Under the pieces are notes generated by a model. The model did no database searches. It saw only the letters and a program-made list of their open reading frames with translations, and was not told the DNA's origin. DNA of 64,000 nucleotides from Variovorax sp. WS11 (lineage in GTDB: Bacteria > Pseudomonadota > Gammaproteobacteria > Burkholderiales > Burkholderiaceae_C): NCBI RefSeq assembly GCF_010499245.1, contig NZ_JAAGOW010000005.1, positions 558,001-622,000 of the forward strand, given 5' to 3'. Position numbers and translations under genes: made by a program. Shown here in pieces: positions 25,503-32,625 of this stretch (position 1 is its first letter; every line of letters starts with the position of its first letter).

Positions 25503-27551
25503 GTGGCCGGCCCCAGCGTCCCCGGTGTCGACGATGGCGCGGTATTCCGTTCCCTCTTCGCTGCGTATCCGGACGCACTGCTACTCGTCGATCTCCAGGG
25601 CGTGATCAGCTTGGCGAACCCGGCCGCGCTCGAACTGTTCGGCTATTGCGCCGACGAACTGGTCGGCCTCACGGTCGACGCGCTGGTGCCCGACGCCATC
25701 CGCCCGCGCCACGCGGCCTATCGCAAGACCTACTCTGACCAGCCGCGCGCACGGCCGATGGGCATGCAGATGGACCTGGTGGCCAAGCGGCGCGACGGCA
25801 GCGAAGTCAGAGTCGAGATCGCCCTGAGCCCCTTGCAGGACCACAGTCTGCCCTACGTGGTCGCGGCGATCCGCGGCGTGGGCGCCTACCCGCGCGTGAA
25901 GCAGGCCCTGCAGCGGGCCCGCTATGCCGAATGCCTGGCGCAGTTCGGGCGCCTTGCCGTGGAAGCGCGCGAGTCGCAGAACCTGCTCGAACTGGTTCCG
26001 GCCATCGCCGCGGAAACCCTGCAGGTCGAGATGGCGAAGATCCTGCTGCTCGAGCCGAGCGGCCTCGAGTTCCGGGTCGCTGCCGGCGTGGGCCTGGTGC
26101 CCGAGGAGCCGATCGGCCATCGGCTGCCCAACGAGCCCGGCTTGCCCTCCGGCACCGTCGTGGCAGAGGGCAAGCCGGTTCTCGTGAACGAGGATGGTGC
26201 ACAAGATCGACGCTTCGCCATCCCGTCGCACTACGTGCGGGCCGGACTGGTGTGCGAACTCTCCGTCCCCCTGGCGGACCGCGGCCGCACCATCGGAACC
26301 CTGGTCGTTCGCTCCCGAACGCCGAAGCGCTTCGGTGAGGACGAGATCCGCTTCCTGGATTCCCTGTCCAGCATGCTGGCCACCGTGCTGCAGCGCACGA
26401 GCAGCGAGGAGGCGCTCAACCACGCACAGCGCCTGGAGAGCGTCGGCCAGCTGACCGGTGGCGTCGCGCACGACTTCAACAACCTGCTCACGGTCATCTC
26501 GGGCAACCTGCAGGTCCTCGAGGACACGCCCGCCTACACCGGCGATCCGTTCGTGCAGCAGCTGGTCGGCGCCGCCGTGCGCGCCACCCGGCGCGGCACG
26601 GAACTGACGGGCAAGCTGCTCGCGTTCTCGCGGCGCCAGGTGCTGCAGCCCACCGTTGTCGACACCGCCGCGCTGCTGCATTCGCTGACCGACATGCTGC
26701 GGCGCACGCTCGACCAGCGCATCGTCATCACACTGGACGCCGAGGAAGTGCTTTGCATGGCGGACCCAGGGCAGCTGGAATCCGCCCTGCTGAACGTGGC
26801 GATCAATGCCCGCGACGCCATGCCCCAGGGCGGCACGCTCGGCTTCACCTGCCGCGCGGTACCGCGGCTGCCGCCAGAACTTGACGTCGAGGGCGGCCGG
26901 GCCGAGACGGAAGGCTACGTGGCGATCTCGATCGCAGACACCGGCGAGGGCATGTCCGAGGCCGTGAAGGAGCGCGCCTTCGAGCCCTTCTTCACCACCA
27001 AGGAAACCGGCCGCGGCACGGGGCTCGGCCTGTCGACCGTCTACGGCTTTGCCAGACAGTCGCACGGCGCCGTCGCTCTCCACAGCGCGCCGGGTGCGGG
27101 CACCACGGTGACGCTGTACCTGCCGCGCATCGACGCTGACCTTGCCGCCGACGAGGAATCCGACGCCGCCGCGCAACAGGGCGTGCCGCCTGGGCTGCGC
27201 GTGCTGCTGGTCGAAGACGATGCCGAGGTTCGGAGCGTGGTACAGAAGTTTCTCGCCTCGATGGCCTGCGAGGTCGTCGACTGCGCCCACGCCGAGGAGG
27301 CCTTGGACGTGCTCGCTTCCGATACGGGCATCGGGCTTCTGCTCACCGACATCCTGTTGGGCACCGGCATGCGCGGCACCGAGCTGGCGGCAGCAGTGCA
27401 AACGCGCTGGCCCGGCCTTCCCGTGCTGCTGATGTCCGGCTATTCAAGCGGACTGCTCGACGAGCCCCAGCCCTGGGAGCTGCTGCGCAAGCCCTACACA
27501 CGTGCCGAACTCGAGCGTGCCATGGCGAAGGTCCTGAACGCGGCTCAGTGA
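25503..27551 (+). CDS. PAS-GAF hybrid histidine kinase with C-terminal receiver
   Basis: 682 residues from GTG 25503. PAS ~15-130 (YPDALLLVDLQGVISLANPA), GAF ~150-310, histidine phosphotransfer at His323 (GGVAHDFNNLLTVISGNLQ), HATPase ~430-545 (TGRGTGLGLSTVYGFARQS) and a receiver from ~566 with Asp ~616 in LLLTDILLG. No membrane segment, so a soluble sensor. The PAS or GAF could bind heme, flavin or another ligand; nothing in the sequence shows which. Its 3' end overlaps the convergent FNR-family gene by 7 bp. Confidence 0.92.
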   Translation: MAGPSVPGVDDGAVFRSLFAAYPDALLLVDLQGVISLANPAALELFGYCADELVGLTVDALVPDAIRPRHAAYRKTYSDQPRARPMGMQMDLVAKRRDGSEVRVEIALSPLQDHSLPYVVAAIRGVGAYPRVKQALQRARYAECLAQFGRLAVEARESQNLLELVPAIAAETLQVEMAKILLLEPSGLEFRVAAGVGLVPEEPIGHRLPNEPGLPSGTVVAEGKPVLVNEDGAQDRRFAIPSHYVRAGLVCELSVPLADRGRTIGTLVVRSRTPKRFGEDEIRFLDSLSSMLATVLQRTSSEEALNHAQRLESVGQLTGGVAHDFNNLLTVISGNLQVLEDTPAYTGDPFVQQLVGAAVRATRRGTELTGKLLAFSRRQVLQPTVVDTAALLHSLTDMLRRTLDQRIVITLDAEEVLCMADPGQLESALLNVAINARDAMPQGGTLGFTCRAVPRLPPELDVEGGRAETEGYVAISIADTGEGMSEAVKERAFEPFFTTKETGRGTGLGLSTVYGFARQSHGAVALHSAPGAGTTVTLYLPRIDADLAADEESDAAAQQGVPPGLRVLLVEDDAEVRSVVQKFLASMACEVVDCAHAEEALDVLASDTGIGLLLTDILLGTGMRGTELAAAVQTRWPGLPVLLMSGYSSGLLDEPQPWELLRKPYTRAELERAMAKVLNAAQ

Positions 27552-28276
27552 AGCGCGGCGGCCTCCATGGGCGCCATCAGGTGCTGGATGAAGCTCGTCA
27601 GCGCCTCCACCCTGGGGATGCGGATGTCGCGGCGCCCCTTCTCGATGAAATGGATCACGTCGCAACGGGCCAGCCGGGACAGCCCGCGGCTCACGGACTC
27701 CAGCGTCATGCCGAGGTAGTTGCCGATCTCGGCCCGGGTCATGTGCAGGGTGATCTGGTCGGTGCGCAGCCCGCGCTGCGCGAGTGCCTCGGTCCAGTAG
27801 CGCAGGAAGCCGGCCACGCGGGCGTCGGCCGGCAAGGTGCACAGCGAGAGCAGGGAATCGTGGTCGCGCACGAGCTCGCGGCTCATGGCCTCGTGCAGTG
27901 CCGTCAGCAGCGCGGGGGCCGTGGGGGCCGCCTTGAGCAAGGCGTCATAGCGGATGGCCCAGACCTCGCCGGTGTCCATCGCGATCGCGTCACAGCCGTA
28001 GTGTCCCGCTGCGATGCCGTCCAAACCCAGCCAGTCGCCCTTGAAATGGACGCCGACCACCTGTTCGCGTCCCTCGTCGGACAGGTTGACCATCTTGAAG
28101 AACCCGGAGTTGACGACGTAGAGGCAGCCGAACGCCTGCCCTGCCTGGTAGACCGAGTCGCCGGTGCGCACGATGCGCCGCTGGACCGGCAGCGTGCCCT
28201 CCAGCAGCCGCAGCATGTCCCCGATGCGCTGGACGCCCGACGGCGCGGACTTGGGAAGGCGGATCGTTTCAGTCAT
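27545..28276 (-). CDS. CRP/FNR-family regulator lacking the N-terminal Fe-S cysteines
   Basis: 243 residues from ATG 28276 (GAGGGG 6 nt upstream). cNMP-binding-like barrel ~25-140 and Crp-type helix-turn-helix ~160-230. The recognition helix TRAEIGNYLGMTLESVSRGL keeps the E--SR triad that reads TTGAT in FNR. The N-terminus has no cysteine cluster; only two Cys occur in the sensor half (FGCLYVV, HYGCDAIA). It is therefore closer to FixK-like proteins than to O2-sensing FNR. It is the natural candidate to bind the many boxes in this island. Confidence 0.9.
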   Translation of the reverse strand: MTETIRLPKSAPSGVQRIGDMLRLLEGTLPVQRRIVRTGDSVYQAGQAFGCLYVVNSGFFKMVNLSDEGREQVVGVHFKGDWLGLDGIAAGHYGCDAIAMDTGEVWAIRYDALLKAAPTAPALLTALHEAMSRELVRDHDSLLSLCTLPADARVAGFLRYWTEALAQRGLRTDQITLHMTRAEIGNYLGMTLESVSRGLSRLARCDVIHFIEKGRRDIRIPRVEALTSFIQHLMAPMEAAALH

Positions 28277-28412
28277 TTCTTGCCCCTCGTGGATCGATGG
28301 TGAGAGCTTAGAAAGCCACTGCAACACGAGCGCCAATGCAAGGCAGGCTTCGGTAACACTGGGTGAATGATCTGTGTCAGGCCGGTTTTGGCGCCGGCGA
28401 CATGATGAATTG

Positions 28413-28426
28413 TTGATGCCGGTCAA
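28413..28426. promoter_or_regulatory. FNR-type box between the fnr-like and OTC-like genes
   Basis: TTGATGCCGGTCAA. On the plus strand TACCTT begins 21 nt after it. Near-identical flanks (GAATTGTTGAT, GTCAAG) recur at 32467-32480. Confidence 0.7.
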
Positions 28427-28460
28427 GTCTCGGATCGCGGCAGGTCCTACCTTTGCGGTT

Positions 28461-29237
28461 GTGACATCCGGCATCTCCATTTCCCCTCAGCGCGAGCCGC
28501 TGGCCGCGAGGAATGTCCTGGCGACCCTGGCCGCGGCCGAGCGCCTGCGCACGCAGGCACGTGCCGGCACGGCCGGCCAATCCTTGCGCGGCAAGAACCT
28601 GGCCCTTCTGCTCGGGCCTTCGCCCGGCGCCGACATCTCGGCGCTGCGCCGCGCCGCGCAGGACCTGGGCGCACGCGTGGCCGAGGTCAGGTTCACCGAG
28701 CCGGCAAAGCCGGCGCCGGGGCGAGACGATGTTCACGCGCTGGCGCGGATGCTGGGGCGCATGTACGACGCCGTCGATTGCGAGGCCCTGGCACCGGCCA
28801 CCGCGCGCCGGATCGAGCAGGATGCCGGCGTGCCGGTCTATCACGGCCTGTGCCTGGACGAGCATCCGGCCCGCGTTCTGGCGGATCTCATGACACTGCG
28901 CGAGCATCGATCGCCGCCCGGCGCGTCGATCCTGTTCCTCGGCGACCCGAAGGCGCCGCGCGGCAGCCACTTCGTCTCAGCCGCCCGCGCGGCCGGGTTT
29001 GATGTGCTTGTGGGCGGCGGGCAGCCGGCATCGAAAGACGCGACCTTCCTGGTCGACGCCAGGCACTCGGCACACTGGAAACTGCTGGCATCCGCCCTGC
29101 CGCTCGACGAGGCCCGGCGTGCGGAGAACCACCGCTGCGTGATGCAGGCCGTGCTGCTGGACACGATCGTCAAGGCTTCTCCATTTTTTGATGTGCGTCA
29201 AACGCCTCCCTTTCAGAGTCCTCATACTGGTATGTGA
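28461..29237 (+). CDS. Ornithine carbamoyltransferase-like protein lacking key motif
   Basis: 258 residues from GTG 28461; OTCases are usually ~310-340. Similarity is clear in VPVYHGLCLDEHPARVLADL (the HPxQ-ADL region of OTCases), but the carbamoyl-phosphate loop (STRTR) is replaced by GPSPGADIS, so carbamoyl transfer is doubtful. The expected transcription start from the upstream box (41 nt) falls at this GTG, so it could be leaderless; an upstream ATG at 28416 overlaps the box. The last codons contain another FNR box for the next gene. Catabolic OTCases are FNR/Anr targets elsewhere. Confidence 0.65.
   Translation: MTSGISISPQREPLAARNVLATLAAAERLRTQARAGTAGQSLRGKNLALLLGPSPGADISALRRAAQDLGARVAEVRFTEPAKPAPGRDDVHALARMLGRMYDAVDCEALAPATARRIEQDAGVPVYHGLCLDEHPARVLADLMTLREHRSPPGASILFLGDPKAPRGSHFVSAARAAGFDVLVGGGQPASKDATFLVDARHSAHWKLLASALPLDEARRAENHRCVMQAVLLDTIVKASPFFDVRQTPPFQSPHTGM
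29188..29201 (+). promoter_or_regulatory. FNR-type box upstream of the Met/His-rich lipoprotein
   Basis: TTGATGTGCGTCAA, centre ~60 bp before ATG 29254; CATACT begins 21 nt after the box. Confidence 0.78.
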
Positions 29238-29253
29238 GAAAAGGAGTCCGGAA

Positions 29254-29628
29254 ATGAAGCTAGCCATTCTTCTCGTAACGGCCATCGCCCTCGGTGGATG
29301 CGCGTCGCAATCTGCCCCGGTGAGCCATGATCACACTGCGCACCGCGCTGCATCTTCGACCTCAGCGCACGAGCAGCAGATGAACACGATGCGTGACATG
29401 CACCAGAAGATGACGGCCGCCAAGACGCCCGAGGCGCGCCAGGCCCTGATGGCCGAGCACATGAAGGTCATGAGGGACGGCATGTCGATGATGGGCCAGA
29501 TGAAGGGGGGCCACGGCAAGGGCGGCATGTCTATGGATTCCCAGATGATGGGCGAGCGCATGGACATGATGGAAATCATGATGCAGATGATGATGGACCG
29601 CGAAGCGGCCCGCACGCCTGTCAAATGA
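29254..29628 (+). CDS. Met/His-rich lipoprotein, probable metal binder
   Basis: 124 residues from ATG 29254 with AAGGAG. Lipoprotein signal peptide with lipobox LGGC, then a His-rich stretch (HDHTAHRA) and a long helix crowded with methionines (MSMMGQMKGGHGKGGMSMD, then MMEIMMQMMM). Such composition suits Cu(I)/Ag(I) binding in the periplasm. It precedes a DUF2933 remnant and a Cu/Ag ATPase, so metal handling is likely. Confidence 0.8.
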   Translation: MKLAILLVTAIALGGCASQSAPVSHDHTAHRAASSTSAHEQQMNTMRDMHQKMTAAKTPEARQALMAEHMKVMRDGMSMMGQMKGGHGKGGMSMDSQMMGERMDMMEIMMQMMMDREAARTPVK

Positions 29629-29644
29629 TTCGAAGGAGAGGGAG

Positions 29645-30108
29645 ATGGACCACGAACATCAAGGGCCCCCGCCGTTCTGGCGCTCGCCAGCTGGCCTGGC
29701 TTGGTGGTCGCGATCGCGGTAGGTGGCTTTTACCTGCTGACTGAACACACCGCGCACGTCCTGGGCCTGCTGCCGTACCTGTTCGTGCTGGCACGCCCGC
29801 TGATGCACATGTTCATGCACCGCGGGCACCACCATGGCGGCCACGAGCAGGGGCTGCGCGGTCTATTCCGCAGTAAGGGTGCTCAAGCATCACCTGAATT
29901 TCCTACGTCGGCAGGGTTGAAACTTCGAGCAAGAACAGGAGAGCACCATGCCATCTTCCAGCACCGAACGCTACGATCTTTCCGGCCCGGCGCCGGACGG
30001 GGGCTGTGCGGGGCACGACAGGCACGCGCAGCTTCACGCTCGCCAAGGCACACACGTGATGCCCGACGGTTCAGTCATGGAGGGGGCACACCACGAACCT
30101 GGGGGTGA
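29645..30108 (+). pseudogene. DUF2933-type small membrane protein, frameshifted
   Basis: The ATG at 29645 gives MDHEHQGPPPFWRSPAGLAW; the next frame continues VVAIAVGGFYLLTEHTAHVL and LMHMFMHRGHHHGGH, which together match the DUF2933 layout (one hydrophobic helix flanked by His-rich ends). One base is missing near 29700: GCTTGG would read on correctly as GCTTTGG. The second frame has no stop before 30108, but family similarity ends near 29870. These proteins commonly accompany copper/silver genes. Confidence 0.65.
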
Positions 30109-32281
30109 TCCGCGTCACCATCGGCCAGCTGCGACGAAGCCAACCGCGGCGGTTCCGCCGGGCAGGCAGGTCGAGTACACCTGCCCCATGCACCCGCAAA
30201 TCCGCCAGATGGGGCCGGGCAGTTGCCCCATCTGCGGCATGGCACTGGAGCCGGTGCTTGCGACCGAGGACACCGGCGAGAGCCCCGAACTTCGCAACAT
30301 GACGCGCCGTTTCTGGATCGGGACGGCACTGACCGCGCCGGTTTTCGCGCTGGAGATGGGCGGCCACGTCGTCGACATCCACCACCTGGTCGCCCAGCAG
30401 GCCTCGAACTGGATTCAACTGATCCTCGGCACGCCGGTCGTGCTCTGGGCCGGTTGGCCGTTCTTCACCCGGGCTGTTGCCTCCGTGAAGAACCGCAGCC
30501 TGAACATGTTCACGCTGATTGCCCTTGGCACCGGTGCTGCCTGGCTCTACAGCATGGTCGCGACGCTCGCTCCCGGGCTCTTCCCGGACGCGCTGCGCAG
30601 CGAGGATCGCTCGGTTGCCGTCTACTTCGAGGCCGCCGCGGTCATCACGGTGCTCGTGCTGCTCGGCCAGGTCCTTGAGCTCCGAGCACGCGAGAAGACG
30701 TCAGGCGCCATTAAGGCGCTTCTTGGGCTCGCACCGAAGACTTCGGTCAGGGTCGAACCGGATGGTACCGACGAAACCGTGCAGGTCGACACCATCCAGG
30801 TCGGAGACCTGCTGCGCGTTCGTCCCGGCGAAAAGGTTCCGGTCGACGGCGTGCTCACCGAAGGCAGCGGCAACGTCGACGAGTCCATGGTCACGGGCGA
30901 ACCCGTTCCGGTCGCCAAGGCGGCGGGCTCGAAGCTGACGGCGGGGACCATCAACCAGACCGGCGGCTTCGTGATGCGCGCCGAGAAGGTCGGTGCCGAC
31001 ACCCTGCTCTCCCAGATCGTTCACATGGTGGCCGCAGCGCAGCGCAGTCGCGCACCGATCCAGCGGATGGCCGACCAAGTCGCGGGCTGGTTCGTGCCGG
31101 TGGTCATGCTGATTGCAGCGCTGACGTTTGTGGCATGGCTGGCTTGGGGGCCCTCCCCGGCATTCAGCTACGCACTCATCACCGCGGTAGCCGTGCTCAT
31201 CATTGCCTGCCCTTGTGCGCTGGGCCTGGCCACGCCGATGTCTATCATGGTGGGGGTCGGCAAGGGCGCACAGCAAGGTGTGCTCATTCGCGATGCAGAG
31301 GCGCTCGAGCGAATGGAGAAGGTCGACACGCTGGTGCTGGACAAGACCGGCACGCTGACCGAGGGGCGGCCGAAGGTCGTCCACATCGAACCGGCGAACG
31401 GCTTCAAGGGCGAGGAGGTGCTGCAGAAGCTCGCCAGCGTCGAGCGTGCCAGCGAGCATCCGCTGGCCATGGCCATCGTCATGGACGCCCAGGCCCGGAA
31501 GCTCCCGCTGTCGCCGGTCACGGATTTCGACTCGCCCGTCGGCAAGGGAGTGGTCGGCACCGTGGACGGGCAGCTCATCGTCTCCGGCAGCGCCAAGTTT
31601 CTAGCGGAGCACGCCGTCGACGCATCAAGCCTGGCTGCGTCGGCAGAGGTTCAACGGCAGAAGGCAGCCACAGTCATCTTCGTGGCTGTGGGCGGCAAGC
31701 TGGCCGGATTCGTTGCGATTGCCGACCCCATCAAGGCCACATCGGCCCAGGCCATCGATGCGTTGAAGGCGGCAGGCATCCGCATCGTCATGCTCACGGG
31801 CGACGGCAGGACCACGGCCGAGGCCGTGGGGCGTCAGCTCCATATCGACGAGGTGATCGCCGAGGTGTTTCCCGAGGACAAGGCAGCGGTGGTCAAGCGA
31901 CTGCGCGACGAGGGGCGCGTCGTCGCCATGGGAGGGGATGGGGTCAATGACGCACCCGGTCTCTCGGCGGCGGACGTGGGCGTGGCCATGGGGACCGGCA
32001 CCGACGTCGCGATGGAAAGCGCGGGCATCACGCTGCTCAAGGGAGACCTGATGGGCATCGTTCGCGCGAGGATGCTGTCAAGGGCAACGATGCGGAACAT
32101 TCGGCAGAACCTGTTCCTGAGCTTTGCTTACAACGTCGCAGGCATCCCCCTTGCCGCCGGCGTTCTGTACCCGTTCTTCGGGCTGCTGCTTTCGCCCGTG
32201 GTGGCCGCCGCTGCCATGGCGCTCTCATCGGTGAGCGTCATCACGAACGCCTTGCGGCTGCGCACGCTGAAGGTGGACTGA
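29948..32281 (+). CDS. Heavy-metal (Cu/Ag) translocating P1B-type ATPase
   Basis: 777 residues. A His-rich N-terminus and a heavy-metal-binding segment YTCPMHPQIRQMGPGSCPIC with GMALEP (~75-103) replace the HMA domain. Then TGEPVPVAK, the CPC metal channel motif (IIACPCALGLATP), DKTGTLTEG and GGDGVNDAPGLSAADVGVAM. This layout is typical of CopA/SilP exporters of Cu+ or Ag+. Preceded by the Met-rich lipoprotein and DUF2933 remnant. Confidence 0.94.
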   Translation: MPSSSTERYDLSGPAPDGGCAGHDRHAQLHARQGTHVMPDGSVMEGAHHEPGGDPRHHRPAATKPTAAVPPGRQVEYTCPMHPQIRQMGPGSCPICGMALEPVLATEDTGESPELRNMTRRFWIGTALTAPVFALEMGGHVVDIHHLVAQQASNWIQLILGTPVVLWAGWPFFTRAVASVKNRSLNMFTLIALGTGAAWLYSMVATLAPGLFPDALRSEDRSVAVYFEAAAVITVLVLLGQVLELRAREKTSGAIKALLGLAPKTSVRVEPDGTDETVQVDTIQVGDLLRVRPGEKVPVDGVLTEGSGNVDESMVTGEPVPVAKAAGSKLTAGTINQTGGFVMRAEKVGADTLLSQIVHMVAAAQRSRAPIQRMADQVAGWFVPVVMLIAALTFVAWLAWGPSPAFSYALITAVAVLIIACPCALGLATPMSIMVGVGKGAQQGVLIRDAEALERMEKVDTLVLDKTGTLTEGRPKVVHIEPANGFKGEEVLQKLASVERASEHPLAMAIVMDAQARKLPLSPVTDFDSPVGKGVVGTVDGQLIVSGSAKFLAEHAVDASSLAASAEVQRQKAATVIFVAVGGKLAGFVAIADPIKATSAQAIDALKAAGIRIVMLTGDGRTTAEAVGRQLHIDEVIAEVFPEDKAAVVKRLRDEGRVVAMGGDGVNDAPGLSAADVGVAMGTGTDVAMESAGITLLKGDLMGIVRARMLSRATMRNIRQNLFLSFAYNVAGIPLAAGVLYPFFGLLLSPVVAAAAMALSSVSVITNALRLRTLKVD

Positions 32282-32376
32282 GGAAGCAGCCGATTGCGCA
32301 TCGGCAAACGACGAGATCCGTATGGCCGAAGCCTTTGGAGTAGCCAAGGACGGAGATCACCGAGGGCGTTACGGCC

Positions 32377-32390
32377 TTGACCGGGATCAA
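32377..32390 (+). promoter_or_regulatory. FNR-type box (distal) upstream of the PatZ-like gene
   Basis: TTGACCGGGATCAA, ~240 bp upstream of the large gene. The 340-bp gap 32282-32621 otherwise holds only a second box and a tiny ORF. Confidence 0.6.
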
Positions 32391-32466
32391 GGGCCTGTGC
32401 ACGGACACCGTTGAACTTGCCAGGTACCCGCGCCGGCGGCTGGCGACATGGCGATATGGCGAATTG

Positions 32467-32480
32467 TTGATAGGGGTCAA
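32467..32480 (+). promoter_or_regulatory. FNR-type box (proximal) upstream of the PatZ-like gene
   Basis: TTGATAGGGGTCAA; TATCTT begins 21 nt after it, placing transcription start at about 32515, the ATG of a tiny ORF. Confidence 0.68.
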
Positions 32481-32514
32481 GGCCCTGGTCGAGACAGGCC
32501 CTATCTTGGTGGAT

Positions 32515-32625
32515 ATGAAGCCCTGCCTGTCCATCCTCTTTCCGCGCGCGTCAACGCGCGAGTCGCTCGCCGCAAGCCGCATCTTCTCGGCTGAGCCGTT
32601 GCGTTCGGGAGTCGTTGCATCGTGA
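32515..32625 (+). CDS. Possible 36-residue leader ORF overlapping the PatZ-like start
   Basis: The ATG at 32515 opens a 36-codon frame (starting MKPCLSILFPRASTRESLAA) whose TGA overlaps the downstream GTG start as GTGA. It has no ribosome binding site, and its ATG coincides with the start point predicted from the FNR box, so it might be a leaderless, coupling ORF. It could also be chance. Confidence 0.3.
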   Translation: MKPCLSILFPRASTRESLAASRIFSAEPLRSGVVAS

